A stretch of DNA of 52,623 nt from Yoonia sp. (GCA_023955335.1 JAGSGF010000018.1:1-52623); one strand, 5' to 3'; shown: positions 1 to 9,145, numbered from the stretch's first letter. Translations and numbers: made by a program. Notes: generated by a model not told the origin, from the sequence alone.

Positions 1-102
1 ATCAAACAGGGCTTCGTCGTCTGTGAATTAGGTCAAAAATGGCGCCGATCATTTGATCGTTTTCACCGTCACATCTTCCCCGTCTTCCCAGTCCCACAAT
101 AG

Positions 103-441
103 CTATTTCGACCCACCCGTCAGGATATCTGACAAACAGTTTTGATACACATTATAGTTCGTACCGCCAACTGCCGCCACCAGTCCGAAACGAACATCGT
201 ACCGCGTCGCCGCAGTCGCAGAATACGCATAATCAAATTCAACAGTTGTCGTGTCATCCGCACACGTGCATGGGTCAATGACTGTGAAATTGGTAAATGA
301 ATTACTTGAGGAATCGCCAGCCGTGCAAGCTTTTGGAAAATAAGTCGCCTCATATGGCAGGGCATCTGAGGTTGGCGTCTGCGCCAAAGCAGGTCCAGCA
401 AACATCAATGTTGCGAAAACTGCGCGAAGTAACTTCACCAT
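103..441 (-). CDS. small secreted protein of unknown function
   Basis: A 112-residue protein that I do not recognise. Residues 1-20 form a clear Sec signal peptide (basic MVK, hydrophobic core, AxA cleavage site ending ALAQ). The mature part is Thr/Ser/Ala-rich and acidic, with four cysteines (about residues 39, 58, 60 and 102) that could form two disulfides after export. The start at 441 is favoured because the signal peptide begins there. It stands alone: the next gene on the same strand (lysR) ends 300 nt upstream. Just past its stop, a further open stretch (WDWEDGEDVTV...) is separated by one TAG, so the C-terminus may once have been longer. An exported protein is well supported; the function is not. 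Confidence 0.6.
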   Translation of the reverse strand: MVKLLRAVFATLMFAGPALAQTPTSDALPYEATYFPKACTAGDSSSNSFTNFTVIDPCTCADDTTTVEFDYAYSATAATRYDVRFGLVAAVGGTNYNVYQNCLSDILTGGSK

Positions 442-749
442 AAATCGTCCCTAACCTCGACCAAAACAGCACACAGATCACAGTTAAAAACCCGCAAAAA
501 AACCGCGTCCGGCTTCAATGCAGTCGAATTCAAAGTAAGCGCAGCTCACGTAATCTTATCAACAATTTTTTGAACAATAGTCCACCCGTTCGACGAGCGA
601 TGAATATTCACCAGTTTTGGTCATGTTTCAACGCCATTATTACGAACGCCAGCAAGAAATGCACCTTTTGGTTGATCAGCCCCCAATATCAGCTGGCTTT
701 CTGTTATGTTCGGCAATTATTGAAAACGGGGAATATTCGAGGCTTCGCG
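442..749. other. intergenic stretch, no supported gene
   Basis: About 300 nt between the secreted protein and the 3' end of the LysR gene. A plus-strand frame from an ATG at 623 to a stop at 775 would give 50 residues of ordinary-looking composition. It has no ribosome binding site and overlaps the lysR 3' end, so I do not call it a gene. The promoter of the small secreted protein should lie at about 442-540, which is AT-rich. Confidence 0.4.
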
Positions 750-1643
750 TCAACTTCGGGCTGCTGCCTGATTAATATCCAACAGCGCCCTTTTCAGGCA
801 TGTGGTAAGTGCCTTCACGGCAACAGACGGCTGGGTGTTCGGCGGTTGCAAAAGGTCAATTTGGCGGAATGCATCTTTGTCGTTCACCCGAACAAATACA
901 ATCGGCTTCCACGCCATTTGGACAACCATGCGCGGCAGAACGGTCACCCCGATACCAGCCTGCACCAGCGCCAAGAGCGACAAGGTATTATGCGCTGTCA
1001 CGGTCGCATGTTTTAACCTGTCTTGCAGTGTCAACGAGGCAAGCGTCAACGCGAGTGGATTGGTGATCAACGCATGGCCATCCAACTGCTGCCATTCCAA
1101 TGGCGTGACCGCTTTTGCCAATGGATGATCCGCTGCACAGATCACTCCAAACGGGTCCTCGCACAAGACGTCACGTTGCACATTTGGGACGCCCGCCAGC
1201 GCGGTCGCTATTCCAAGGTCAAACGCGCCATCCTGCACGCCCCGCACCACCGCGCCGGAATCCATATCCCGCAGATCAATCTGCACATCGGGGAAATCCG
1301 TGGCAAATGCCTTGAGTGCAGCGGGCAAAACCGCGCCAGCAACCGACGGGACAGCCGCCACACGAATAAGCCCACCCCCAGTTGCCGCGAACTTTGCAAT
1401 TGCCCTGTTGGTTGCCTCAAGGTGGGCAATCTCGGACTTTGCCTGATCCAATACAAACCGCCCCAACGGGCTCAATTGTGATTTTCGATCACTTGTGAAC
1501 AAGGGCGCACCAAGGCTGTCTTGCAACTGCTTGACCATCATCGATACAGCAGACGGCGACCGCCCCAACCGTGCTCCGGCGGCGGCCAAACTTCCGGTCT
1601 CGGCGACGGCGACGAAATGGCGTAACATGTCATGCTTGATCAT
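750..1643 (-). CDS. LysR-family transcriptional regulator
   Basis: A 297-residue LysR regulator of normal family length. The N-terminal winged helix-turn-helix covers residues 1-60 (MLRHFVAVAETGSLAAAGARL, then SPSAVSMMVKQLQ as recognition helix), followed by a linker helix and a periplasmic-binding-protein-like effector domain (about 90-290). It reads away from the aldehyde dehydrogenase and dipeptidase genes with under 100 nt between the starts. That is the classical layout of a LysR activator and its target operon, so I infer that it controls those two genes. The effector is unknown. The start may be at 1643 or, five codons later, at the internal ATG at 1628. Confidence 0.9.
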   Translation of the reverse strand: MIKHDMLRHFVAVAETGSLAAAGARLGRSPSAVSMMVKQLQDSLGAPLFTSDRKSQLSPLGRFVLDQAKSEIAHLEATNRAIAKFAATGGGLIRVAAVPSVAGAVLPAALKAFATDFPDVQIDLRDMDSGAVVRGVQDGAFDLGIATALAGVPNVQRDVLCEDPFGVICAADHPLAKAVTPLEWQQLDGHALITNPLALTLASLTLQDRLKHATVTAHNTLSLLALVQAGIGVTVLPRMVVQMAWKPIVFVRVNDKDAFRQIDLLQPPNTQPSVAVKALTTCLKRALLDINQAAARS

Positions 1644-1739
1644 AGCTTCAGTTTTTCACAAATATGTTTCATTTGTTTGAGTTTGACTGAAATTAGCAAA
1701 AAGCGCCATAAGTCATCAAACATTGCAAAGGAAAACCCC
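1644..1739. promoter_or_regulatory. divergent promoter region, candidate LysR operator
   Basis: This 96-nt AT-rich stretch must hold both promoters of the divergent lysR and aldehyde dehydrogenase genes. An imperfect dyad, TTTCA at 1667-1671 and TGAAA at 1688-1692, sits in the middle and could be the LysR site. The assignment rests on position and symmetry only. Confidence 0.35.
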
Positions 1740-3191
1740 ATGACCGCGTCATTTAAGAACTTCATCGCTGGTGACTGGATCGACGGCGTCAGCACAGTTG
1801 AAAACCGCAATCCGTCCGATTTGACCGATCTGATTGGTCATTTTGCACAGGCAGGTGCGGATCAACTAGAAATTGCATTGGATCAAGCCCAAGTGGCCCA
1901 AAGTGCATGGGAAGGCTACGGGATTGAGCGGAAATACAACGTCCTGATGGCCATCGGCACAGAGATGATGGCCCGCGCCGAAGAATTAGGCACCCTGCTC
2001 GCCCGCGAAGAAGGAAAACCAAAGGCCGAAGGCAAAGGTGAAGTATACCGCGCAGGCCAATTCTTTACATATTACGCCGCTGAAACACTGCGCCACATGG
2101 GTGAAAGCGCCGACAGCGTTCGCCCCGATATTGAAATCGATGTGCGCCGCGAAGCCGTCGGTGTCGTTGCCATTATCAGCCCATGGAATTTCCCAACGGC
2201 GACCGCCAGCTGGAAGATCGCGCCTGCCCTTTGCTATGGCAATGCTGTTGTTTGGAAGCCTGCAAACGCGACACCCGCAAGCGCCGTTGCATTGACAGAA
2301 ATCATCGCAAAGCAAGACATTCCAAAGGGTCTGTTCAGCCTTGTGATGGGCGCGGGTTCTGACGTAGGTCAGCGTCTTGTCGAGAGCCCGAAGGTAAACG
2401 CCATTTCCTTCACAGGTTCAGTGCCCGTTGGTAAAGGAATTGCGACTGCGGCCATTCAAAACCTGACAAAAATACAAATGGAAATGGGATCGAAGAACGC
2501 CTTGGCCGTGATGGATGACGCGGATCTTGACCTTGCCGCATCCCTTGCTGCTGGTGGTGCATTCGGTGGATCAGGACAGAAATGCACCGCGTCTTCCCGC
2601 CTAATTGTGCATGCATCCGTGCATGATGAATTTGTGGAAAAGCTGGTTGCTGCAACACAGAAACTGAAAGTGGGTCACGCGCTTGAAGACGGCACCACAA
2701 TCGGTCCGGTCGTGTCAGAGCGGCAGCTGAATGAAAACCTTCGTTATGCCGCGCTCGGTCAGTCTGAAGGTGCTGAATTGATCATCGGTGGCACGCGTTT
2801 GGACATGCCTCATGATGGGTACTACATGCAGCCAGGCATTTTTGTTGGCTCGACCAACGACATGGCCATCAACCGCGAAGAAATGTTCGCTCCACTCGCC
2901 GCAGTCATCAAAGTTGATAGCTACGCCGAAGCATTGCATACGGTCAATGACACCAACTTTGGCCTGACATCTGGTATTGTGACGACGTCACTGGCCCGCG
3001 CCAGTCACTTTCGCCGCAACGCCCGCACAGGTTGTGTAATGGTGAACCTTCCGACTGCAGGTACGGACTACCACGTCCCGTTTGGCGGGCGCGGTGACAG
3101 CTCTTACGGACCACGCGAACAAGGCACGGCTGCGGCTGAATTCTATACCGTCGTCAAGACAGCGTATATCTCAAGCGGGACACCGTTCTAA
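1740..3191 (+). CDS. NAD(P)+-dependent aldehyde dehydrogenase (2,5-dioxovalerate/succinate-semialdehyde type)
   Basis: A 483-residue aldehyde dehydrogenase that oxidises an aldehyde or semialdehyde to the acid with NAD(P)+. It shows the cofactor-binding ISPWNFP motif, FTGS, the general-base Glu in MEMGSKNA and the catalytic Cys in GQKCTASSR. By overall sequence feel it is closest to the alpha-ketoglutarate-semialdehyde group, but the true substrate is open. A longer open frame begins at 1632, but ATG 1740 is preferred because AAAGGAAAA lies just upstream and homology begins there. Its TAA shares one base with the dipeptidase ATG (TAATG), so the two are cotranslated. Context (LysR, dipeptidase, TRAP transporter) suggests breakdown of an imported amino-acid-derived or sugar-acid compound. 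Confidence 0.9.
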   Translation: MTASFKNFIAGDWIDGVSTVENRNPSDLTDLIGHFAQAGADQLEIALDQAQVAQSAWEGYGIERKYNVLMAIGTEMMARAEELGTLLAREEGKPKAEGKGEVYRAGQFFTYYAAETLRHMGESADSVRPDIEIDVRREAVGVVAIISPWNFPTATASWKIAPALCYGNAVVWKPANATPASAVALTEIIAKQDIPKGLFSLVMGAGSDVGQRLVESPKVNAISFTGSVPVGKGIATAAIQNLTKIQMEMGSKNALAVMDDADLDLAASLAAGGAFGGSGQKCTASSRLIVHASVHDEFVEKLVAATQKLKVGHALEDGTTIGPVVSERQLNENLRYAALGQSEGAELIIGGTRLDMPHDGYYMQPGIFVGSTNDMAINREEMFAPLAAVIKVDSYAEALHTVNDTNFGLTSGIVTTSLARASHFRRNARTGCVMVNLPTAGTDYHVPFGGRGDSSYGPREQGTAAAEFYTVVKTAYISSGTPF

Positions 3192-4162
3192 TGCGGATCG
3201 ACAATCTGCAATACGCCAATTGGTCTGAAAAAATCTTTCGCCAGATGCGCGCGGGTGGTGTGGATGCAGTCCATGTCACCATTGCGTATCATGAAAATTT
3301 CCGCGAAACTGTGTTGAATATCGAACAGTGGAACCGCTGGTTTGAAGCCTATCCTGATCTGATCTGTCAGGCGTTCACCGCCGCCGATATTGATGCCGCC
3401 AAGGCGGCAGGTCGCACCGCGATAATCTTTGGGTTCCAGAACCCATCGCCCATTGAAGATGACATCGGCTTGGTCGAAGTCCTGCACCGTTTGGGTGCGC
3501 GGTTCATGCAGCTAAGCTATAACAACCAGTCCCTGCTCGCGACGGGATGCTACGAGGCCGAAGACCCCGGCGTTACCCGTATGGGTCGAGAGGTCATCGC
3601 GGAAATGAACCGTGTCGGCATGGTCGTCGACATGAGCCATTCAGCGGATAGATCCACGATTGAAGCGGCCGAAATCTCGACCCGTCCAATTGCGATTACC
3701 CACGCGAACCCCGCAAGTTGGCACGCAGCACGCCGCAACAAATCCGACGAAGTCATCCATGCAGTCACATCACGTGGCGGGATGTTGGGTTTTTCGGTTT
3801 ACCCACACCATCTGGCGGGGAAATCGGACTGCACGCTCGATAGTTTCTGCGAAATGATCGCGGATGCTGCGGGGAAGTTTGGCGCTGAAAACCTTGGGAT
3901 CGGTACCGACCTTTGCCAAGATCAACCTGACAGCATCGTCGAATGGATGCGCGTTGGTCGTTGGACTAAACAGATTGATTACGGCGAAGGAACGGCAAGC
4001 GATGCAGGGTTCCCACCAATGCCAAGCTGGTTCAACGACAACCGAGATTTTGACAATATTCACAATGGCTTGCGGGTCGCAGGCCTGTCAGATGCAGACG
4101 TCGCAGGCATTATGGGCGGCAATTGGTATCGGTTTTATGCCGATAACTTTGGCCCTGCATAA
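3191..4162 (+). CDS. M19 (renal dipeptidase-like) family protein with altered metal site
   Basis: A 323-residue membrane-dipeptidase-family protein. Recognisable M19 blocks are GMVVDMSHS, PIAITHANP with its His, and the C-terminal MGGNWYRFY. The usual N-terminal HxD metal motif (DGHND-like) is replaced by IDNLQYANW. The bridging Glu of the EGG-type motif reads FQN here. It may therefore bind metal differently and act on something other than dipeptides. It has no signal peptide, so it is cytoplasmic. The start overlaps the aldehyde dehydrogenase stop by one base. M19 homologues recur in catabolic operons for modified amino acids and betaines, which fits this context. Confidence 0.85.
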   Translation: MRIDNLQYANWSEKIFRQMRAGGVDAVHVTIAYHENFRETVLNIEQWNRWFEAYPDLICQAFTAADIDAAKAAGRTAIIFGFQNPSPIEDDIGLVEVLHRLGARFMQLSYNNQSLLATGCYEAEDPGVTRMGREVIAEMNRVGMVVDMSHSADRSTIEAAEISTRPIAITHANPASWHAARRNKSDEVIHAVTSRGGMLGFSVYPHHLAGKSDCTLDSFCEMIADAAGKFGAENLGIGTDLCQDQPDSIVEWMRVGRWTKQIDYGEGTASDAGFPPMPSWFNDNRDFDNIHNGLRVAGLSDADVAGIMGGNWYRFYADNFGPA

Positions 4163-4273
4163 TGGAACATCGCGTCGAAAATAATAGGGCAATGACCAGT
4201 TTGATCCGCTGAACCTCTGCGTGTAAACCACATCAGGCTTGCCAAATTCGCCCCAAGCGGCATACCGACGGCC

Positions 4274-5992
4274 ATGCGCATCTTGCCAAAACTGGTTTTC
4301 TTCGTCCTCGCGGCCCTCATTGTGGGGGCCGTGTTCCGCCTGTCGTATGGGTATTTCCTGTCGCAAGAGATCACCAAATCACAAGGACGTTTATCGCTGT
4401 ATCATGGGACCGTTACGGCGGAACTAGAACGGTTTTCGCATCTCACTTATGTGCTGGCACGTGACCCATTTGTTATTCAAACTGCGCAGGGTGGTAATAC
4501 GGAGCAATTGAACAGTCGGCTGTCAGATTTTGCGCAAGCTGCGGGGCTTGATGCCATCTATTTGATGCGCCCTGACGGGGTGACAGTGTCGGCATCCAAC
4601 GCCAAGACGCCCACAAGCTTCGTCGGACAAGACTATGGTTTTCGTCCATATTTCCAAGATGCCGCCAAAGGCCGTCAAGGTCGGTTTTACGGCATCGGCG
4701 CAACCACTGGCTTGCCGGGCTATTTCATCGCCGACCCTGTGCATGACGCTGATGCCGGCCTGTTGGGCGTGATTGCCATTAAGATCGACCTGACCGAGCT
4801 TTCTGACAGTTGGCAAAGCGCTGGCGAGCAGGTGTTTTTATCCAACAAGAACGGCGTTGTGTTGCTCGCGTCCAATCCGGCCTGGCGATACCGAACGTTG
4901 ACAGACCTCAGCTCTGAACAGCGCAGCTTCATCACTGCGACCCGTCAATTTCCCGACCAAAAGTTGGCTTCGCTGAATTGGCAGCCGCGTGCGTCTGGGC
5001 GCGCGACAATCGACGGCGCAGACAGATTGCATGTGACCGCAGCTGACCTTCCGCACGGTTGGCAGCTGCATTATTTTGCCAGCAATGCGGCTGCTGCAAC
5101 GCGCAGTTGGCTGGTCACTATAGGCATTGTGTTTGCTGCCGGCATCGCGCTGAGTATCGTGCAAATCCAACGCGCCCGCCGCATGGCGCGTGCTCTTAAG
5201 CGGTCTGAAGACGAGGAAATCCAACTGCGCCAAACCAACAACCGACTGGCGCAAGAAATCCAAGACCGCCACACGGCCGAGCGCCGCCTCGAACGCACCC
5301 AAGCCGAATTGGACCGTGCCAGCCGTCTGGCCGCACTTGGTCAGTTGTCTGCATCTGTTACACATGAATTGGGGCAACCAATCGCTGCGATGCGCAATCA
5401 CATTGCTGCGGCCGAAATCGGTGCTGCACAAAGTCCGTCATTTATGCCCAAGATCAGTGGACTTGTGGACCGGATGGAAGGCATCACCCGCCAGCTAAAA
5501 TTCTTTGCACGATCTGATAGCGAACCTTTTGAGACCGTTGATCTTATGGCCGCGATGCAAGCTGCACTCGAATTGGTCGCCCCCAACATCGACGCGGTCG
5601 GCGTAAAAGTCATTTTCGCTGGCCTAGCAGATCCATTGATCATGCGCGGCAATCGGTTGCGTTTGGAACAAGTGCTGACCAACGTCTTGCGAAATGCCAT
5701 CGATGCCGTTGAAGACACGCCGATGCCCGAAATCGGCATCAGGTTTGGTGCAGATCAAGCATTGGTCTGGGCAGAAATTCGCGACAATGGCCATGGTATT
5801 GGCGATGCAACTCTGGCTGAACTGCAAGAACCATTTGTTACAACCCGCGAAAGCGGTCGTGGTATGGGGCTTGGCCTTGCAATTTCGGCCGGCATTGTCC
5901 GCGACCACGGCGGCGAGATGACCGCACAAAACGGCGATCCATTCGGGACTGTTTTTCGCCTGACATTCCCGCATTCTGAAAGTGACCTTTGA
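4274..5992 (+). CDS. dctB: DctB-type membrane sensor histidine kinase
   Basis: A 572-residue sensor kinase. It has an N-terminal membrane segment (about residues 6-26), a periplasmic double-Cache/PDC-like sensor region (about 30-270), a second membrane segment (about 277-297), a coiled region, an H-box SVTHELGQPIAAMRN with the phosphorylated His near residue 364, and a C-terminal ATPase with N-box (NVLRNAIDAV), DNGHGIG and GMGLGLAIS. This is the DctB architecture of C4-dicarboxylate sensors. The gene overlaps the response regulator by one base and lies upstream of a DctPQM TRAP transporter, so it should sense that transporter's substrate. The substrate need not be a C4-dicarboxylate. Confidence 0.9.
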   Translation: MRILPKLVFFVLAALIVGAVFRLSYGYFLSQEITKSQGRLSLYHGTVTAELERFSHLTYVLARDPFVIQTAQGGNTEQLNSRLSDFAQAAGLDAIYLMRPDGVTVSASNAKTPTSFVGQDYGFRPYFQDAAKGRQGRFYGIGATTGLPGYFIADPVHDADAGLLGVIAIKIDLTELSDSWQSAGEQVFLSNKNGVVLLASNPAWRYRTLTDLSSEQRSFITATRQFPDQKLASLNWQPRASGRATIDGADRLHVTAADLPHGWQLHYFASNAAAATRSWLVTIGIVFAAGIALSIVQIQRARRMARALKRSEDEEIQLRQTNNRLAQEIQDRHTAERRLERTQAELDRASRLAALGQLSASVTHELGQPIAAMRNHIAAAEIGAAQSPSFMPKISGLVDRMEGITRQLKFFARSDSEPFETVDLMAAMQAALELVAPNIDAVGVKVIFAGLADPLIMRGNRLRLEQVLTNVLRNAIDAVEDTPMPEIGIRFGADQALVWAEIRDNGHGIGDATLAELQEPFVTTRESGRGMGLGLAISAGIVRDHGGEMTAQNGDPFGTVFRLTFPHSESDL

Positions 5993-7323
5993 TGACTCCC
6001 TTTAGTATTCTTGTTGTCGATGATGACAAAGCGCTGCGCATGTCGCTGATTGAATTGCTTGAAGCCGCAGGCTGGACTGTCCGTGCCTTACCGCGCGCGC
6101 ATTTGGTCGCCGATACGCTTTTGGACTTCTTGCCAGATGTTATCTTGTCGGATGTGCGCATGCCGGGCATGTCCGGCCTTGAATTACTTGACCAACTTGA
6201 TCCACAGTTTGCACCGCCCTTGGTGCTTATTTCTGCGCATGGCGATATCGCGATGGCGGTCGAAGCCTTGCACAATGGCGCCTATAGCTTTGTTGAAAAG
6301 CCCTATGACCCACGACGTTTACTGACGATATTGCGCAATGCAGCCGAACGACACCGCATTACCCGCAATAACCAACGTCTGAAAGACCGGTTGCTTCAAT
6401 TGTCAGGGTTGGATCGTGTTTTGCTGGGCAAGACGCCTCAGATTGCCAACTTGCGCGAAGAAATTCTTGATGTCGCAGAAGCGGATGCCGCAGTGATTAT
6501 CAAAGGTGAGACAGGCACCGGCAAAGAGCTGGTCGCCCGCGCCTTACATGATTTGGGCCGCACCCCGGATGGGCCATTTATTGCGCTAAATTGCGCAGCA
6601 CTGTCCCCTGATAGTTTTGAAGCGGACATGTTTGGCGTACATGACGGGTCTCAGGGACGTTTGTTGGCAGCCGACGGCGGCACCCTGTTTTTAGATGAAA
6701 TCTGTTCTTGCCCGCGCGCGGTTCAGGCCAAGCTTTTGCGCGTGATCGAGGAAAAAACGGTCTTGCCGATAGGTGCCACCGGACCGATCCCAGTGAGCTT
6801 GCGCATCGTATCGGCCACAAATGAAGACGTGGACTTGGCCATTGCAGATCACCGCCTGCGGGCCGATCTGCTGTTTCGACTTAACACCGTCGAATTGCTC
6901 ATGCCCCCCCTGCGCGCGCGCCGCGATGATCTGACGTTGTTGATGACACATTTCCTGACCGAATATGCGACCGTTTATGATGTGACAGCACCCACGATTT
7001 CCCAAGATGATCTGGCCGCGTTGCTGGCCCATAATTGGCCCGGAAACGTTCGCGAATTGCGTCATGTTGCGGAGCGCCGTATCTTGGCGGCGCGCCGCAG
7101 TGCGGGATCAATGGCCGATGCTATTCGGCAACGACAGCAATTGGACGACATTCCTGACACATTGCGCGAGGCGGTTGCCGCATTTGAGCGTGAGTTGATT
7201 GCCAAAGCCATCAAAACCCACGCGGGCCGCATGGATGCCACTGCAAACGCGCTGGGTATCGGCAGGCGCACCCTGAACGAGAAAATCGTAAAACTCGGCT
7301 TGGACAAAGACGCGCTATTATAG
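5992..7323 (+). CDS. dctD: DctD/NtrC-type response regulator lacking the GAFTGA loop
   Basis: A 443-residue regulator with a receiver domain (1-120, phosphoacceptor Asp54, Lys103), an AAA+ domain with Walker A GETGTGKE (172-179) and Walker B TLFLDE (231-236), and a C-terminal Fis-type helix-turn-helix (about 400-440). Between MFG (213-215) and GRLLAADGG only a few residues (VHDGSQ) remain where sigma-54 activators carry the GAFTGA contact loop. It may therefore not engage sigma-54 RNA polymerase. NtrC of Rhodobacter capsulatus is a known precedent for an NtrC protein without GAFTGA that works with sigma-70. The ATG at 5992 follows the dctB stop (TGATG); a TTG one codon earlier is less likely. 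Confidence 0.9.
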   Translation: MTPFSILVVDDDKALRMSLIELLEAAGWTVRALPRAHLVADTLLDFLPDVILSDVRMPGMSGLELLDQLDPQFAPPLVLISAHGDIAMAVEALHNGAYSFVEKPYDPRRLLTILRNAAERHRITRNNQRLKDRLLQLSGLDRVLLGKTPQIANLREEILDVAEADAAVIIKGETGTGKELVARALHDLGRTPDGPFIALNCAALSPDSFEADMFGVHDGSQGRLLAADGGTLFLDEICSCPRAVQAKLLRVIEEKTVLPIGATGPIPVSLRIVSATNEDVDLAIADHRLRADLLFRLNTVELLMPPLRARRDDLTLLMTHFLTEYATVYDVTAPTISQDDLAALLAHNWPGNVRELRHVAERRILAARRSAGSMADAIRQRQQLDDIPDTLREAVAAFERELIAKAIKTHAGRMDATANALGIGRRTLNEKIVKLGLDKDALL

Positions 7324-7343
7324 CCCTGCGGATATCCGCAGGG
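7324..7343. terminator. perfect 20-bp palindrome after dctD
   Basis: CCCTGCGGAT is followed directly by ATCCGCAGGG, starting one base after the dctD stop. It can fold as an 8-bp GC-rich stem with a 4-nt loop. No T-run follows, so it could be a weak terminator or processing barrier, or a palindromic protein-binding site in front of dctP. Confidence 0.55.
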
Positions 7344-7441
7344 ACAGCCCAATTCCCCGCGCGCTTTCACTCATAGGCAACGCAGGCCACGCTCGTCACA
7401 ATTCCCCCCATTGAATTGCCATGCATTTTGGGAGGAACACC

Positions 7442-8452
7442 ATGCGCAACTACCTCAAGACCACAGCTATCGCCGCCATCTCGATCGCCTTTGCCACGCA
7501 AGGCATGGCCGAGGAATGGAATGTATCCCTTTGGGGTAAAAAGCGGGCTTTTACTGAACACGTTGAAAAGCTGGCCGAACTTGTTTCGGAAAAAACCGGC
7601 GGAGATTTCACGTTGAACATCAGCTACGGCGGCCTGTCCAAGAACACGGAAAACCTTGATGGCATTTCTATTGGTGCGTTTGAAATGGCGCAGTTCTGTG
7701 CGGGTTATCACCGCGACAAGAACCCGTCTATCACTGTGCTGGAGTTGCCATTCTTGGGCGTGACATCGCTTGCGCAGGAAATCGAACTGTCGATGGCGGT
7801 TTATCAGCATCCTGCGACGATTGCCGATCTGGCCCGCTGGAATGCAACATTGCTGATGCCGTCTCCACTGCCGCAGTACAATCTTGTTGGTATGGGCGAT
7901 GCGCCTGAAACGCTGGCCGATTTCGAAGGTCTGAGCGTACGTGCAACTGGTGGTATCGGTGCCGCAATGGCCGCCGTCGGCGCCGTGCCCACATCTATGT
8001 CCGCCACTGAAGTCCGCCAAGCAATGGACAGCGGTGTGGTCAAGGCTGTGTCCTTTGCCCCCCACGCCCACATGTCGTACGGCACCATCGAGAATGGCAA
8101 GTGGTGGACGACAAACCTGAACCCCGGCACCGTGAATTGCCCAGTGGTCGCCAACACGGACGCGCTTAACGGCTTATCCGACGATCACCGCGATGCATTG
8201 CTTAGCTCGATTGACGAATCCTTGGATCACTACGTTGAAACCTACAACGGTGCGACCATGGCTGCGTGGGGCCCCGCGCTCGAAGAACGCGGTGTCACTC
8301 AGGTGACGTTTGCGGACGCAGAAATCGCCGCATTCAAAGAGGCCGCAGCTGCGCCAGCCGCAGCCGCATGGATCGCTGACAACACAGCCAAGGGCCTTCC
8401 TGCTCAAGATCTGTACGACATGGTGACAGGCAAAATCGCAGACGCGATGTAA
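7442..8452 (+). CDS. dctP: TRAP transporter substrate-binding protein (DctP family)
   Basis: A 336-residue periplasmic binding protein of the DctP/TAXI-like TRAP family. It begins with a Sec signal peptide (MRNYLKTTAIAAISIAFA...GMA|EEWN). The mature protein shows the usual DctP landmarks, including the LSVRATGG segment that precedes the substrate-contacting region. A longer frame begins at 7421, but ATG 7442 is chosen because GGGAGG lies eight bases upstream and the signal peptide begins there. It delivers substrate to the DctQM membrane subunits downstream. The substrate cannot be read from sequence; the adjacent aldehyde dehydrogenase and dipeptidase suggest an amino-acid-derived carboxylate. 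Confidence 0.9.
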   Translation: MRNYLKTTAIAAISIAFATQGMAEEWNVSLWGKKRAFTEHVEKLAELVSEKTGGDFTLNISYGGLSKNTENLDGISIGAFEMAQFCAGYHRDKNPSITVLELPFLGVTSLAQEIELSMAVYQHPATIADLARWNATLLMPSPLPQYNLVGMGDAPETLADFEGLSVRATGGIGAAMAAVGAVPTSMSATEVRQAMDSGVVKAVSFAPHAHMSYGTIENGKWWTTNLNPGTVNCPVVANTDALNGLSDDHRDALLSSIDESLDHYVETYNGATMAAWGPALEERGVTQVTFADAEIAAFKEAAAAPAAAAWIADNTAKGLPAQDLYDMVTGKIADAM

Positions 8453-8461
8453 GTCACAGTT

Positions 8462-8485
8462 CCCCGCGCAGATTACTGCGCGGGG
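8462..8485 (+). terminator. intercistronic hairpin between dctP and dctQ
   Basis: A 10-bp GC-rich stem (CCCCGCGCAG, loop ATTA, CTGCGCGGGG) immediately after the dctP stop and 27 nt before dctQ, without a long T-run. This arrangement usually lowers expression of the permease genes relative to the abundant binding protein, by partial termination or by protecting the dctP mRNA end. Confidence 0.65.
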
Positions 8486-8512
8486 GGGTTACAAAATTCA
8501 AGGAAATAGCCC

Positions 8513-9145
8513 ATGGCAGGTGCGTCCCTCGTGCTGTCTGATGACAGCCGTCTTAGCCAAATTGACCGAGCCCTCTACCGCGTTGAAGCCTGGCTCGCCT
8601 TGGTCAGTGGTCTGGCGGTGTTTTCGTTGATGATGCTCGCTGTTGTATCGGTCGCAGGGCGCAACGGGTTTAACCAACCGCTTCCCGGTTATGTGGATTG
8701 GATTCAGCAGGCGATGCCGCTGATTGCGTTCATGGGCATTTCATACACTCAACGCGATGGTGGCCACATTAGGATGGATATGGTTGTCGGCGCCTTAAAG
8801 GGCCGCCCGCTGTATCTGGTCGAGATTATCACGACACTTGCCATGCTGTTTCTGATGGTGCTGATGGTCTGGGGCACCTACGCCCATTTTGCGCGCAGCT
8901 TTGACTTTGGATCTCCGATGTGGAGCCGCGACAGTTCTATGGATATCGCCCTACCGCTTTGGCCCGCCAAACTGCTAGCACCTGTGGCGTTTAGCGTGCT
9001 GTGCCTGCGTCTTGTGCTGCAAATCTATGCTTATGGCCGCGCGTTCGTGCGCAATGACACACACCCAATTGCCGTGCCCTTGGTGGCAAATGCCGCCACC
9101 CAAGCCGCAATGGAAGCCGAGCATGTCTCGGCGCTTGATAGTTAG
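8513..9145 (+). CDS. dctQ: TRAP transporter small permease (DctQ)
   Basis: A 210-residue four-helix membrane protein of the DctQ family. Hydrophobic segments fall near residues 27-50, 65-85, 105-125 and 155-175, with the family signature around GRNGFNQPLPGYVDWIQQAMPL and DGGHIRMDM. It forms the membrane complex with DctM. The start at 8513 has AAGGAA seven bases upstream. It lies between dctP and dctM in one operon. Confidence 0.9.
   Translation: MAGASLVLSDDSRLSQIDRALYRVEAWLALVSGLAVFSLMMLAVVSVAGRNGFNQPLPGYVDWIQQAMPLIAFMGISYTQRDGGHIRMDMVVGALKGRPLYLVEIITTLAMLFLMVLMVWGTYAHFARSFDFGSPMWSRDSSMDIALPLWPAKLLAPVAFSVLCLRLVLQIYAYGRAFVRNDTHPIAVPLVANAATQAAMEAEHVSALDS

Noticed and set aside
46-59. CGATCA-TT-TGATCG palindrome near the left edge
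   Set aside because: A 14-bp palindrome without a gene start nearby that it could control; it may be a terminator part or chance.
623-775. 50-codon plus-strand frame (MFQRHYYERQQEMHLL...)
   Set aside because: No ribosome binding site, overlaps the lysR 3' end and no family is recognised.
7344-7441. A sigma-54 (-24/-12) promoter before dctP
   Set aside because: Expected next to DctB/DctD, but no GG-N10-GC core with correct spacing was found; TTGCC at about 7416 has no partner GG.
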